From: Microbacteriaceae bacterium PS02067
GTDB lineage: Bacteria > Actinomycetota > Actinomycetes > Actinomycetales > Microbacteriaceae
Direction of reading: 5' to 3'
Length of the DNA: 64,000 nt
Assembly (NCBI GenBank): GCA_029960085.1
Contig: JASCPG010000006.1
Span: 1-64,000 of the forward strand
Under the pieces are notes generated by a model, which was given only the letters and a program-made list of their open reading frames with translations, searched no databases and was not told the origin of the DNA. Positions 9,228 to 20,049 of this stretch are shown here, one piece after another. A program made the position numbers and the translations under genes. The first letter of the stretch is position 1, and each line of letters starts with the position of its first letter.

Positions 9228-9302
9228 AACGACCCGCCGGCGGTCGGCCGCAGCCGCGACGCAGGCGGCGCCGCCGACACCACGCGCCAGCGGGGCGCCG
9301 AT

Positions 9303-9338
9303 TTGCCCAAGCGGCCCATCCGGCGCTATCGTCGCGGC
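9303..9338 (+). promoter_or_regulatory. Promoter for the arg leader peptide
   Basis: TTGCCC at 9303-9308 and TATCGT at 9327-9332 are separated by 18 bases, a good actinobacterial promoter. The ATG of the 22-codon leader follows the -10 box by 6 bases, so this transcript would start at that ATG (leaderless). Confidence 0.6.
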
Positions 9339-9407
9339 ATGTCCTCGGCCTCGCTCACCGCCTCCGCGGTGCTCCGCGTGCGCCGTCTGGGCGACCGCCG
9401 ACTCTAG
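9339..9407 (+). CDS. Putative arginine leader peptide upstream of argC
   Basis: A 22-codon frame starting MSSASLTASAVL and ending with a run in which five of ten codons encode Arg (residues 13, 15, 16, 20, 21; CGC, CGC, CGT, CGC, CGA) before TAG. It sits behind a well-formed leaderless promoter and 108 bases before argC. After the stop, CGACCC (9409-9414) can pair with GGGTCG (9431-9436), or the overlapping GGCGAC (9407-9412) with GTCGCC (9447-9452); GCCGAC inside the Arg codons (9397-9402) can pair with GTCGGC (9484-9489). Mutually exclusive pairings next to Arg codons are the layout of ribosome-mediated attenuation. That role is inferred. It could also be a chance short frame in GC-rich DNA. 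Confidence 0.55.
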   Translation: MSSASLTASAVLRVRRLGDRRL

Positions 9408-9503
9408 GCGACCCCGCGAACTCCCCGAAAGGGTCGAGCCGCCGGTGTCGCCGTCTCCGGTCCCCGCCGCCGTCATCGGGACGGTCGGCTTCGCCACAGA
9501 CAA

Positions 9504-9515
9504 TAAGGTTGGACA
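9504..9515 (+). promoter_or_regulatory. Leaderless-type -10 box of argC
   Basis: TAAGGT at 9504-9509 lies 6 bases before the argC ATG at 9516, with no ribosome-binding site. argC may therefore have its own leaderless start in addition to readthrough from the leader-peptide promoter. Confidence 0.5.
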
Positions 9516-10562
9516 ATGACCTATTCGGTCGCCGTTTCCGGCGCTTCCGGCTACGCGGGGGGCGAGATCCTGCGTCTTCTCGCCGGCCACCCCGACATCG
9601 AGATCACGACCGTGACCGCGCACTCCAACGCGGGCCAGCCCCTGATCGACCATCAGCCGCACCTCCGCTCGCTCGCGCACCTGACGCTGGAGGACACGAC
9701 GCCGGAGGTGCTCTCCGGCCACGACGTCGTGTTCCTGGCGCTCCCGCACGGGCAGTCCGGTCAATACACGGATGCCTTGAGCGACGCCCCGCTCGTCATC
9801 GACGCCGGCGCCGACCACCGCCTGACGTCGAAGGCGTCGTGGGATGCGTTCTACGGCGGCGAGTTCCACGAACCGTGGACCTACGGTGTGCCCGAGCTTC
9901 CCGTCGGCACCGGCAAGGGGCGCGCTGCGCTCGCCGGCGCGACGCGGATCGCCGCCCCCGGCTGCAACGCCTCGACTGTGAGCCTCAGTCTCGCGCCGGG
10001 CGTCGCCGCGGGCGTCATCGACCCGTCCGACATCGTCAGCGTCCTCGCGGTCGGGCCCTCGGGCGCCGGCAAGAGCCTCAAACCGAACCTCCTGGCCGCC
10101 GAGATCCTCGGCTCCGCCAACCCGTATGCCGTCGGCGGCACGCACCGCCACATCCCCGAGATCCGGCAGGCGCTCATCGCCGCCGGCGCGACCGGCGACG
10201 TCGGCATCTCGTTCACCCCGGTGCTCGTGCCGATGGCGCGGGGCATCCTCGCGACCTCGACCGCCCCGATCGCGCCGGGCGTCACCGACGCGCAGATCCG
10301 GGATGCCTGGGAGAGCGCCTACGCCGACGAGACGTTCGTGCAGCTGCTGCCCGAAGGGCACTTCCCTCGCACCGCTGACGTCCTCGGTGCGAACACCGCG
10401 CTCCTCGGACTCGCGATCGACCGCGCCGCGAACCGCGTCGTCGTGGTCGCCGCCGTCGACAACCTCGTCAAGGGCACGGCGGGAGCCGCCATCCAGTCGA
10501 TGAACATCGCCCTCGGACTCCCCGAGGACCGGGGCCTGACCGTGAACGGAGTGGCACCGTGA
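9516..10562 (+). CDS. argC: N-acetyl-gamma-glutamyl-phosphate reductase
   Basis: 348 residues. Third step of arginine synthesis: NADPH-dependent reduction of N-acetylglutamyl phosphate to the semialdehyde. The Rossmann loop [15 protein letters not shown] is at residues ~8-22 and the active-site Cys lies in APGCNAST near residue 150. First gene of argCJBDF. The stop overlaps the GTG of argJ (GTGA). Confidence 0.97.
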   Translation: MTYSVAVSGASGYAGGEILRLLAGHPDIEITTVTAHSNAGQPLIDHQPHLRSLAHLTLEDTTPEVLSGHDVVFLALPHGQSGQYTDALSDAPLVIDAGADHRLTSKASWDAFYGGEFHEPWTYGVPELPVGTGKGRAALAGATRIAAPGCNASTVSLSLAPGVAAGVIDPSDIVSVLAVGPSGAGKSLKPNLLAAEILGSANPYAVGGTHRHIPEIRQALIAAGATGDVGISFTPVLVPMARGILATSTAPIAPGVTDAQIRDAWESAYADETFVQLLPEGHFPRTADVLGANTALLGLAIDRAANRVVVVAAVDNLVKGTAGAAIQSMNIALGLPEDRGLTVNGVAP

Positions 10563-11716
10563 GCGTCACCGCAGCACAGGGTTTCGAGGCGGCCGGGGTC
10601 GCCGCGGGACTGAAATCCACCGGCAAGCCCGACCTCGCCGTCGTCGTGAACCGCGGCCCCCACAAAGCCGGTGCCGCCGTCTTCACGAGCAACAGGGCGA
10701 AGGCGAACCCGATCCTGTGGTCGCAGCAGGCGATCGCCGACGGGATCGTCGAGGCCGTCGTCCTGAACTCCGGCGGGGCCAACTGCTTCACGGGTGCGTT
10801 CGGCTTCCAGACGACGCATCAGACCGCGGAGCGCGCGGGGGAGCTTCTCGGCGTGAGCCCCGGCGATGTCATCGTGTGCTCGACGGGCCTCATCGGCACA
10901 GGCGACGAGACGTTCCGCGCGCGCGTCCTCGGCGGCACGGAGGCCGCGATCGCGGCACTGAGCGTGGACGGCGGCGAGGATGCCTCGCTCGCGATCATGA
11001 CGACCGACTCGAAGCCCAAACGCGCCGTCGTCACACGCGACGGCTGGACCGTCGGCGGCATGGCGAAGGGTGCGGGCATGCTCGCGCCGGGCCTTGCGAC
11101 GATGCTCGTCGTCATCACGACCGACGCCGTGCTCACCGCCGCCGAACTCGACACGGCGCTCCGGACGGCGACGGCGCTCACGTTCGACCGGCTCGACTCC
11201 GACGGCTGCATGTCGACCAACGACCAGGTGACGCTCCTCGCGAGCGGCGCGAGCGGCATCCACCCCGACTTCGACGCGTTCGGCCTCGCGCTCACGGAGG
11301 TCTGCCAGGACCTCGCGCAGCAGCTGCAGGCGGATGCCGAAGGCGCGAGCCACGACATCACCATCCAGGTCGTCCACGCGGCCACCGTCGCCGACGCGGT
11401 CGAGGTCGGCCGCTCGGTCGCCCGCAACAACCTCTTCAAGGCGGCGATCTTCGGCAACGACCCGAACTGGGGTCGTGTGCTCGCCGCGATCGGCACGACG
11501 CAGGCGGAGTTCGACCCGTACGCTGTCGACGTCTCCTTCAACGGCGTGCGGCTGTGCAGCGACGGTGCCCCGGACCGCCCCCGCGACGAGGTCGACCTGA
11601 CCCCCCGTGCGACGGCCGTGCTGATCGACCTCAAGGCGGGCGACGCCGAGGCGACGATCCTCACGAACGACCTCACGCACGACTACGTCCACGAGAACAG
11701 CGCGTACAGCTCATGA
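10559..11716 (+). CDS. argJ: Glutamate N-acetyltransferase / ornithine acetyltransferase
   Basis: 385 residues. Transfers the acetyl group from N-acetylornithine to glutamate, which makes the pathway cyclic and explains why no argE is needed nearby. The self-cleavage region [16 protein letters not shown] is at about 168-183; the Thr of ATM is the expected nucleophile and new N-terminus of the beta chain. GTG start overlaps the argC stop and the gene ends in an ATGA overlap with argB. Confidence 0.96.
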   Translation: MSVTAAQGFEAAGVAAGLKSTGKPDLAVVVNRGPHKAGAAVFTSNRAKANPILWSQQAIADGIVEAVVLNSGGANCFTGAFGFQTTHQTAERAGELLGVSPGDVIVCSTGLIGTGDETFRARVLGGTEAAIAALSVDGGEDASLAIMTTDSKPKRAVVTRDGWTVGGMAKGAGMLAPGLATMLVVITTDAVLTAAELDTALRTATALTFDRLDSDGCMSTNDQVTLLASGASGIHPDFDAFGLALTEVCQDLAQQLQADAEGASHDITIQVVHAATVADAVEVGRSVARNNLFKAAIFGNDPNWGRVLAAIGTTQAEFDPYAVDVSFNGVRLCSDGAPDRPRDEVDLTPRATAVLIDLKAGDAEATILTNDLTHDYVHENSAYSS

Positions 11717-12618
11717 GCGCCGACAACGTCCAGCACACGACGCCCGAGCAGGCCGCCGAGAAGGCCGCCGTCCTGATCGAGTCCCTGCCCTGGCTGCAGC
11801 GCTTCCGCGACCAGATCATCGTCGTCAAGTACGGCGGCAACGCGATGGTCTCCGAAGAGCTGCAGGATGCCTTCGCTCAGGACATCGCCTATCTCCGCTT
11901 CGTCGGGGTCAAGCCCGTCGTCGTGCACGGCGGGGGGCCGCAGATCTCCCAGATGCTCGACCGGCTGGCGATCCCGAGCGAGTTCAAGGGCGGTTACCGG
12001 GTCACCTCCACGGAGGCGATGAGCGTCGTGCGCATGGTGCTCACGGGGCAGGTGAACCCGCAGCTCGTCGCCCGCATCAACGCGTACGGCCCGTTCGCCG
12101 CGGGCCTGTCGGGCGAGGACGCGGGGCTCTTCCAGGGCCGCCGTCGCGGTGTCGTCGTCGACGGCACGACGCACGATCTCGGCGCGGTCGGAGATGTCGT
12201 CGAGGTCGACCCGACGGCGGTGCTCGATCACCTCGAGGCGGGCCGGATCCCGGTCGTCTCCTCGATCGCCCCCGACCTCGACCGCCCGGGGCACTCGCTC
12301 AACGTCAACGCGGATGCCGCCGCTGCGGCCCTCGCGATCGCACTCGGCGCGGCGAAGCTCGTCGTCCTCACCGACGTCGCGGGCCTCTACGCCGACTGGC
12401 CGAACCGCGACTCGCTCGTCTCGCACCTGACCGCCGACGAGCTGCGCGCGATGCTGCCGCGGCTCGAGTCGGGGATGATCCCCAAGATGGCGGCGTGCCT
12501 CGACGCGGTCGACGGGGGCGTCGACACGGCGGCGATCATCGACGGACGCCAGGCCCACTCGGTGCTGGTCGAGATATTCACGGAACAGGGAATCGGAACA
12601 GAGGTGGTGGCGCAGTGA
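11713..12618 (+). CDS. argB: Acetylglutamate kinase
   Basis: 301 residues, amino-acid kinase fold. Phosphorylates N-acetylglutamate and is usually the feedback-inhibited step. The N-terminus carries an extra ~30-residue helix ([19 protein letters not shown]) typical of arginine-sensitive hexameric enzymes. KYGGNAM near 39-45 binds [12 protein letters not shown] near 73-81 binds acetylglutamate, and [12 protein letters not shown] lies near 197-208. Coupled on both sides by 4-base overlaps. Confidence 0.96.
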   Translation: MSADNVQHTTPEQAAEKAAVLIESLPWLQRFRDQIIVVKYGGNAMVSEELQDAFAQDIAYLRFVGVKPVVVHGGGPQISQMLDRLAIPSEFKGGYRVTSTEAMSVVRMVLTGQVNPQLVARINAYGPFAAGLSGEDAGLFQGRRRGVVVDGTTHDLGAVGDVVEVDPTAVLDHLEAGRIPVVSSIAPDLDRPGHSLNVNADAAAAALAIALGAAKLVVLTDVAGLYADWPNRDSLVSHLTADELRAMLPRLESGMIPKMAACLDAVDGGVDTAAIIDGRQAHSVLVEIFTEQGIGTEVVAQ

Positions 12619-13865
12619 GCGCGGCAGACGTGGAAACGAAGAACCAGGCATCCTGGCAGGACGATGCGGCGCGCGACCTCGTGCGCAACGCCGGTGACCG
12701 TCTCGCGATGTTCGTGCGCGGCGAGGGTTCGTCCCTGTGGGATGCCGACGGCCGCCGCTACCTCGACTTCCTCGCCGGGATCGCCGTGACTTCTCTCGGG
12801 CACGCGCACCCCGTGTTCGTCGAGGCCGTCGCGACGCAGGCGGCGACGCTCGCGCACGTGTCGAACTACTTCGCGACGCCGCCGCAGCTCGCGCTCGCCG
12901 CGACGCTCAAGCGACTCTCGGGTGCGGGGGAGCGCGGTCGCGTCTACTTCGGCAACTCCGGTGCGGAGGCGAACGAGGCCGCGTTCAAGCTCGCCCGCCT
13001 CCACGGCGGCGCGGAGCGCCCGCGCATCCTCGCGCTGAAGAACGGGTTCCACGGCCGCACGATGGGGACCCTCGCGCTCACCGGCAAGGACTACCTCCAG
13101 GCGCCGTTCCTGCCGATGGTGCCCGGGGTCGAGTTCCTCGACTCGACCGTCGAAGCGCTCGAAGAAGCCCTCGACGATCGCGTCGCGGCGCTGTTCGTCG
13201 AGCCGATCAAGGGGGAGGCGGGCGTGGTGCCGCTTCCCGACGGCTACCTCGCCGCGGCGCGCGAACTCACGGCGCGGCACGGCGCGCTCCTCATCATCGA
13301 CGAGATCCAGACCGGCGCCGGCCGCACGGGCGAGTGGTTCGGCTTCCAGCACGCCGGCATCGTGCCCGACGCGATCACGCTCGCGAAGGGCATCGGCGGC
13401 GGCTTCCCGATCGGCGCGCTCGTGACGTACGGGGCGGCCGGCGACCTCTTCTACCCCGGCACGCACGGGTCGACGTTCGGCGGCAACGCGCTCGCGACCG
13501 CGACGTCGCTCGCGGTCCTCGGCGAGATCGAGCGCGCGGGGCTCGTCGAGAACGCACGGGTGCGTGGCGAGCAGCTGCGCGCGGCGATCGACGCGATCGG
13601 ATCGACGCTCGTCGAGGGATGCCGCGGGCAGGGCCTCCTCGTCGGCGTCGTCCTCACGGCGCCCGTCGCGGGCGCCGTCATCGCCGCCGCGCAGGAACAC
13701 GGCCTCATCGTGAACGCGGCGAACGAGTCCACCATCCGCATCGCGCCCGCCCTCACGATCGGCGACGTCGAGATCGACGAGTTCGCCGACCTGTTCGCCC
13801 GCGCCCTGGCCACGGTGCAGGACGCGCTCCTGCTCGACGACACCACCTCGGAGGCATCCGCATGA
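12615..13865 (+). CDS. argD: Acetylornithine aminotransferase
   Basis: 416 residues, PLP-dependent class III aminotransferase converting acetylglutamate semialdehyde to acetylornithine. [12 protein letters not shown] near 112-123 and the PLP Lys in [14 protein letters not shown] near 255-268 are both intact. The GTG overlaps the argB stop (GTGA), and an early segment (NQASWQDD) is slightly longer than in enterobacterial enzymes. Confidence 0.95.
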   Translation: MSAADVETKNQASWQDDAARDLVRNAGDRLAMFVRGEGSSLWDADGRRYLDFLAGIAVTSLGHAHPVFVEAVATQAATLAHVSNYFATPPQLALAATLKRLSGAGERGRVYFGNSGAEANEAAFKLARLHGGAERPRILALKNGFHGRTMGTLALTGKDYLQAPFLPMVPGVEFLDSTVEALEEALDDRVAALFVEPIKGEAGVVPLPDGYLAAARELTARHGALLIIDEIQTGAGRTGEWFGFQHAGIVPDAITLAKGIGGGFPIGALVTYGAAGDLFYPGTHGSTFGGNALATATSLAVLGEIERAGLVENARVRGEQLRAAIDAIGSTLVEGCRGQGLLVGVVLTAPVAGAVIAAAQEHGLIVNAANESTIRIAPALTIGDVEIDEFADLFARALATVQDALLLDDTTSEASA

Positions 13866-14785
13866 CCCGTCACCTGCTCCGCGACGACGACCTGACCCCG
13901 GCCGAGCAGGCCGAGATCCTCGACCTCGCCGTGTCGCTGAAGAAGGACCGCTGGAAGCTGAAGCCCCTCGAGGGTCCGCAGACGGTCGCGGTCATCTTCG
14001 ACAAGAGCTCCACGCGCACGCGGGTCTCGTTCGCAGTCGGCATCGCCGACCTCGGCGGCTCGCCGCTCATCATCTCGACCGCCAACAGCCAGCTCGGCGG
14101 CAAGGAGACGCCCTCCGACACCGCGCGCGTGCTCGAGCGCCAGGTCGCGGCGATCGTCTGGCGCACGTACGCCCAGGCGGGGCTCGAGGAGATGGCGCGC
14201 GGCACGACGGTGCCGGTCGTCAACGCTCTGAGCGACGACTTCCACCCGTGCCAGCTGCTCGCCGACCTCCTCACGATCCGCGAGCACAAGGGCGACCTGA
14301 AGGGCCTGACCCTCACGTTCTTCGGCGACGGCACGTCGAACATGGGGCACTCGTACGTCCTCGCGGGCGTCACCGCCGGCATGCACGTGCGCGTGGCATC
14401 CCCGACCGACTACGCGCCGCGCGAGGACGTCGTCGCCGATGCCGACCGCATCGCCGCCCAGACGGGTGGATCGGTGACGCTCCTCACCGACCCGCTCGAG
14501 GCGGCCGCGGGCGCGGACGTCATCGTGACCGACACGTGGGTGTCGATGGGCAAGGAGGAGGAGAAGACCGCGCGCCTGCGTGACCTCGGCGGCTACAAGG
14601 TCACGCAGGAGACCATGTCGCTCGCGAAGGGCGACGCGATCTTCATCCACTGTCTGCCCGCCGACCGCGGCTACGAGGTGGATGCCGACGTCATCGACGG
14701 ACCCCAGTCGGTCGTGTGGGACGAGGCCGAGAACCGCCTGCACGCGCAGAAGGCGCTGCTGGTGTGGCTGCTGCGTCAGCAGTAG
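13862..14785 (+). CDS. argF: Ornithine carbamoyltransferase
   Basis: 307 residues. Makes citrulline from ornithine and carbamoyl phosphate. The carbamoyl-phosphate motif SSTRTR is near 48-53, the HPCQ-type loop is FHPCQLLADL near 126-135, and the catalytic HCLPA is near 263. ATG overlaps the argD stop. In many actinobacteria argR and argG follow argF; here an unrelated membrane protein gene follows, overlapping the 3' end of argF. Confidence 0.97.
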   Translation: MTRHLLRDDDLTPAEQAEILDLAVSLKKDRWKLKPLEGPQTVAVIFDKSSTRTRVSFAVGIADLGGSPLIISTANSQLGGKETPSDTARVLERQVAAIVWRTYAQAGLEEMARGTTVPVVNALSDDFHPCQLLADLLTIREHKGDLKGLTLTFFGDGTSNMGHSYVLAGVTAGMHVRVASPTDYAPREDVVADADRIAAQTGGSVTLLTDPLEAAAGADVIVTDTWVSMGKEEEKTARLRDLGGYKVTQETMSLAKGDAIFIHCLPADRGYEVDADVIDGPQSVVWDEAENRLHAQKALLVWLLRQQ

Positions 14786-15858
14786 ACACGACCTGGAACG
14801 GAGCCGGGCGGCTCCGCGGCGTCGATCTTGCCCGCGGGCTCGCGGTGCTCGGGATGCTCGCCGCCCACCTTCTCGACATCCCCGAGGGGGAGTGGAGCCG
14901 CCCCGAGACCTGGGGCGACATCGTCAACGGACGTTCGTCGATCCTGTTCGCGACCCTCGCGGGGGTCTCGATCGGGCTCGTGAGCGGCGGGCCGGAGCCG
15001 CTGGCGACCGGGCCGCGGCTGCGACGCGTGCGATGGGCGATCGGTATCCGGGCCGCGCTGCTGTGGCTGATCGGGATGCTGCTGATCGCGACGGGCGTGC
15101 CCGTCTACGTCATCCTCCCGGCGTACGCCGTGCTGTTCCTCCTGGCGCTGCCGCTCCTGCGATGGCGCGCGCGCCGGCTCTGGACGCTCGCGGCGGGACT
15201 CGCCTTCGTCATGCCGTGGCTGCAGCCCGCCTTCGCCGCGCTGCCCGTGTGGGACGGCGACGTCGGCGAGGAGATCTCGCTCGCGGTCGGCTGGCACTAC
15301 CCCGTGACCGTATGGGTCGCGTTCCTCGTGGCGGGGCTGGCCCTGGCCCGCTCCGACCTGACCGCGGCACGCACGCAGTTGCGCACTCTCGGTGCAGGCG
15401 CCGTGCTCGCGGCGGTCGGCTACGGGGTCGCCGCGACGACGAGCGACCTGGGGGAGCCGTACCTCGCGGCGGTCCTCACCGCCCGCCCGCATTCGAGCGG
15501 CCTCGGGGAAGTGATCGGTTCCGGCGGGTTCGCGCTCGCCGTGATCGCCGCCTGCCAGCTGCTGTGCCGGTCGACCGTGGCATCCGCCGTGGTGCTGCCG
15601 CTGCGCGCCGTCGGGTCGATGCCGCTCACCGCCTACGCCGGCCAGATCATCGCATGGGCGCTCGTCGCCGCGATCGCGCTCGGAGACGTCGCCGATCTCG
15701 GCGGGATGCGCGACCTTCACCCGTTCGGCGCGTTCGCCCTCGGGACGGTCGCCTTCTGCACCGTGTGGGCGGTGCTCCTCGGCCGTGGCCCGCTCGAGAC
15801 GGCGCTCGTCGCCGCGACCCGGTGGATCATGCCTCATCGTGTGCGCGTGGCGTCATGA
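14764..15858 (+). CDS. HGSNAT/DUF418-like membrane acyltransferase family protein
   Basis: 364-residue polytopic membrane protein. It opens with RGVDLARGLAVLGMLAAHLL (residues ~18-37), the hallmark of the heparan-alpha-glucosaminide N-acetyltransferase/DUF1624 fold, and ends with MPLTAYAGQIIAW, seen in the DUF418 C-terminal region. About ten hydrophobic segments are visible. Such proteins are thought to acylate cell-surface sugars. GTG at 14764, inside argF by 22 bases, is the only in-frame start that keeps the N-terminal motif. Its place between argF and argH suggests shared transcription, not a role in arginine synthesis. Confidence 0.75.
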   Translation: MAAASAVDTTWNGAGRLRGVDLARGLAVLGMLAAHLLDIPEGEWSRPETWGDIVNGRSSILFATLAGVSIGLVSGGPEPLATGPRLRRVRWAIGIRAALLWLIGMLLIATGVPVYVILPAYAVLFLLALPLLRWRARRLWTLAAGLAFVMPWLQPAFAALPVWDGDVGEEISLAVGWHYPVTVWVAFLVAGLALARSDLTAARTQLRTLGAGAVLAAVGYGVAATTSDLGEPYLAAVLTARPHSSGLGEVIGSGGFALAVIAACQLLCRSTVASAVVLPLRAVGSMPLTAYAGQIIAWALVAAIALGDVADLGGMRDLHPFGAFALGTVAFCTVWAVLLGRGPLETALVAATRWIMPHRVRVAS

Positions 15859-15904
15859 CGGATGCCTGCGAGCCTCACCCGCCGGGCCGGAGCGCGGCGG
15901 TCGG

Positions 15905-17356
<1,452 letters not shown>

Positions 17357-17404
17357 TATTCCAGAAAGATAAGCTTTTCCCTTCTTTCTGCGGAGAATAA
17401 GCGA

Positions 17405-17416
17405 TACCCTGCTTTC
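17405..17416 (+). promoter_or_regulatory. Leaderless-type promoter of satD-like gene
   Basis: TACCCT at 17405-17410 lies 6 bases before the ATG. The 45 bases before it are unusually AT-rich for this genome and contain AGAAAG ... CTTTCT inverted around AAGCTTTT, possibly an operator or UP-like segment. Confidence 0.55.
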
Positions 17417-18058
17417 ATGAGCAGCCGGGGCGTGGCAGTGATCGCCGACATCGTCGGCTCGCGTGCGCTGGTCGACCGCGCCGCCGCGCAGCGTGCGATC
17501 GACGACGCGGTCCTGCGCGTCGAGAACGACCTTCCCCTCGCGCGCCGTGCGCTACTGCCGACGGTCGGCGACGAACTGCAGGGCGTCTACGACCGCCTCG
17601 ACGATGCGATGGCATCCCTCCTGCTGCTGCGCCTCGCGTTGCCCGACGGCGTCGAATGCCGCTACGGTCTCGGCGTCGGAGCTCTCGGCGAGGTGCCCTC
17701 GCGTGCCGGCGCACTCGCCGAAGGTCCCGGGTGGTGGGCGGCGCGAGACGCCGTGGACCACGTGCACGCGCTGCAGGCCCGGTCCATCCCCGCCGCGCGC
17801 ACCTGGATCGTCGCGGCGGGCGCCGATGACGAGCCGGTCGCCCTCGCCAACGCGTACCTGCTGGCGCGCGATCAGATCGTGGGAGGCATGACCGCACGGA
17901 CGCGTCGCCTCGCATACGGGCGGCTGCTCGGACGCACGCAGGCGGACCTCGCCCGGGAGGAGCGCATCACGCAGTCGGCCGTGTCGCAGGCGCTCGCGTC
18001 GGCGGGCGTCGGTGCGCTGGCGGAGGGCTTTCGCGCCCTGCAGCGCACCGCAGACTGA
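17417..18058 (+). CDS. SatD family protein
   Basis: 213 residues. The N-terminus VAVIADIVGSRAL followed by LPTVGDELQGVYD and the C-terminal helix-turn-helix-like stretch (LGRTQADLAREERITQSAVSQAL, residues ~175-197) match the SatD family, named from a streptococcal acid-tolerance locus, whose biochemical role is not established. The VGDE and DIVGSR segments recall a nucleotide-binding pocket. It converges on a membrane protein whose type commonly accompanies SatD. Only three bases separate the two stop codons. Confidence 0.7.
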   Translation: MSSRGVAVIADIVGSRALVDRAAAQRAIDDAVLRVENDLPLARRALLPTVGDELQGVYDRLDDAMASLLLLRLALPDGVECRYGLGVGALGEVPSRAGALAEGPGWWAARDAVDHVHALQARSIPAARTWIVAAGADDEPVALANAYLLARDQIVGGMTARTRRLAYGRLLGRTQADLAREERITQSAVSQALASAGVGALAEGFRALQRTAD

Positions 18059-18061
18059 CGC

Positions 18062-18652
18062 TCAGCGAATGGCGAGCACGACGACGCCCGCGACGGTGGA
18101 TGCCCAGACGAGGCTCGCCAGGGTACCGACGATGAACCGTTCGCGGGCGGCGGGCGTGGCGAGCTCCGTGAAGCGGCCGACGCCCTTCAGCGCGACGACG
18201 ACCGCGATCGCGGCGGGGAATCCGGCGACGATCGACAGGGCGACGGCGAGCCGCTCGAGGTAGCCGATCGTCGTGCCGCCGCGGAGGATCTCCTCCTGGC
18301 GCGGTGGTGCGGGGCTCTCGCTCATCAGCTCGACGAGGATGCCTCCGCGTGGCCCCTCGGGCGTGCGTCCGCCGTCGGCGAGGAGGAGCACCCACCGCAC
18401 GACGGGATTCCCGCCGAGGACGGCGAGCGCGACACCGAGGAGCGCGAGGGCTGCGCCGAGGAGCGCCGGCACGTTCCACGGAAGGACCGACACGAGGATG
18501 AGGCACAGCACGACGAGGCCGCTCGCGACGGCGAGGGGACCGGTGCGCGGGCGGCGGATCGACACCGTCACGAGGACGAGCGCTGCGCACAGCGACAGGA
18601 ACACGAAGATCGCGACGATCGTCGTCGCGAGAAGGTCGACCCCGGCATCCAC
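18062..18652 (-). CDS. SatD-associated membrane protein
   Basis: 196 residues with four to five membrane helices: two near residues 8-30 and 38-58, one near 62-80, then two after residue ~135. The C-terminal part (TIGYLERLAVALSIV ... ALKGVGRFTEL ... FIVGTLASLVWAS) resembles the end of the membrane proteins (DUF3307 group) often encoded beside SatD. The N-terminal half differs from those, so the family link rests on the last ~70 residues and the neighbourhood. Function unknown. Confidence 0.6.
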   Translation of the reverse strand: MDAGVDLLATTIVAIFVFLSLCAALVLVTVSIRRPRTGPLAVASGLVVLCLILVSVLPWNVPALLGAALALLGVALAVLGGNPVVRWVLLLADGGRTPEGPRGGILVELMSESPAPPRQEEILRGGTTIGYLERLAVALSIVAGFPAAIAVVVALKGVGRFTELATPAARERFIVGTLASLVWASTVAGVVVLAIR

Positions 18653-18707
18653 GCGCCCAGTCTGGCACGGGGCGCCGACGTGCCCCAGTGGGCCGTAGGT
18701 GCGCTGA

Positions 18708-18720
18708 TAGCCTGGAACGC
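18708..18720 (+). promoter_or_regulatory. Leaderless-type -10 box of tyrS
   Basis: TAGCCT at 18708-18713, 7 bases before the GTG at 18721, no ribosome-binding site. It fixes the tyrS start against longer in-frame options upstream. Confidence 0.55.
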
Positions 18721-20046
18721 GTGTCTGAAACCGTCTCCGTGAGCGCCCCGGACGAGTCCGTGCGCGCCCTGGCGCCCGCCAACGACCCGTCCTTCGACAA
18801 CGTCTGGGACGAGATCGTCTGGCGCGGCCTCGTGCACGTGTCCACCGATAAGGCGGCTCTGCGCGAGCTGCTGGCCGGCGCGCCGATCACGTACTACTGC
18901 GGATTCGACCCGACGGCTCCGAGCCTGCACCTGGGCAACCTCGTGCAGCTGCTGCTCTTGCGCCGTCTGCAGCTCGCGGGGCACAAGCCGCTCGGCCTCG
19001 TCGGCGGCTCCACGGGGCTCATCGGCGACCCGCGGCCGACGGCCGAGCGCACGCTCAACACGAAGGACACCGTCGCGGAGTGGGTCGGCTACCTGCGTGC
19101 GCAGGTCGAGCGCTTCCTGAGCTTCGAGGGACCGAGCGCGGCGCGCATGGTCAACAACCTCGACTGGACGGCGCCGATGACGGCGATCGACTTCCTGCGG
19201 GAGATCGGCAAGCACTACCGGGTCGGCACGATGCTCAAGAAGGACGCCGTCAGCGCGCGGCTGAACTCCGAAGCGGGCATCAGCTACACCGAGTTCAGTT
19301 ACCAGATCCTGCAGGGCATGGACTACCTCGAGCTGTACCGGCAGTACGACTGCGTGCTGCAGACCGGCGGCTCCGACCAGTGGGGCAACCTCACGAGCGG
19401 CACCGATCTCATCCACCGCGTCGAGGGGCGCTCGGTCCACGCGATCGGGACGCCGCTGATCACCAACAGCGACGGCACGAAGTTCGGCAAGAGCGAGGGC
19501 AACGCGATCTGGCTGGATGCCGCGATGTGCAGCCCGTACCGGATGTACCAGTTCTGGCTCTCGACGACGGATGCCGATGTGCTCGACCGCCTCAAGGTCT
19601 TCACGTTCCTCACGCGCGCCGAGATCGAGCAGTACGCCGCACTCGTCGAGTCCGAGCCGTTCCGTCGCGCCGCGCAGAAGCGTCTCGCCCTCGAGGTGAC
19701 GACGTTCGTGCACGGGCTGGATGCCGCGAATGCGGTCGTCGCGGCATCCGAGGCCCTGTTCGGTCAGGGTGACCTCGCCGCGCTCGACGCGGCGACGCTG
19801 CGCAGTGCGCTCGAGGAGTTGCCGCACGCGGAAGTCGCCGCAGGCGCGACGGTCGTGCAGGCGCTCGTGGACACGGGTCTCACGGCGAGCCTGTCCGAGG
19901 CGCGACGCGCCATCGCGCAGGGCGGCGTGTCGCTCGACGGGGCGAAGGTCGAGGACGAGGAGGCCGTCGTCGGCGGCACGCTTCCCGGTGGGGTGTCCGT
20001 GCTCCGGCGCGGCAAGAAGACCCTCGCCGGGGTCTTCGTCGCCTGA
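18721..20046 (+). CDS. tyrS: Tyrosine--tRNA ligase
   Basis: 441-residue class I synthetase of the TyrRS type with a C-terminal S4 domain. The HIGH-type motif is HLGN at residues 70-73 and the KMSKS-type motif is KFGKS near 254-258. GGSDQWGNLTSG near 216-227 is the tyrosyl-adenylate site. The S4 domain (SEARRAIAQGGVSLDG) occupies the last ~70 residues. GTG start chosen from the adjacent -10 box; the N-terminal ~20 residues are poorly conserved. Confidence 0.96.
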   Translation: MSETVSVSAPDESVRALAPANDPSFDNVWDEIVWRGLVHVSTDKAALRELLAGAPITYYCGFDPTAPSLHLGNLVQLLLLRRLQLAGHKPLGLVGGSTGLIGDPRPTAERTLNTKDTVAEWVGYLRAQVERFLSFEGPSAARMVNNLDWTAPMTAIDFLREIGKHYRVGTMLKKDAVSARLNSEAGISYTEFSYQILQGMDYLELYRQYDCVLQTGGSDQWGNLTSGTDLIHRVEGRSVHAIGTPLITNSDGTKFGKSEGNAIWLDAAMCSPYRMYQFWLSTTDADVLDRLKVFTFLTRAEIEQYAALVESEPFRRAAQKRLALEVTTFVHGLDAANAVVAASEALFGQGDLAALDAATLRSALEELPHAEVAAGATVVQALVDTGLTASLSEARRAIAQGGVSLDGAKVEDEEAVVGGTLPGGVSVLRRGKKTLAGVFVA

Positions 20047-20049
20047 CGA

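Larger units (their letters stand above)
8700..9302. other. Non-coding spacer carrying palindromic repeat array
   Basis: No credible gene is seen. The space holds three ~84-bp palindromic repeats (given separately) with 107-112 bp of GC-rich sequence between them. The sequence just after each copy is loosely similar (for example ACGACCCGCCGGCGG after the third), so the repeating unit may be ~190 bp. Confidence 0.6.

Noticed and set aside
9426-9515. Search for an ARG box (ArgR site) at argC
   Set aside because: No convincing 18-bp palindrome of the ArgR type was found between the leader peptide and argC.
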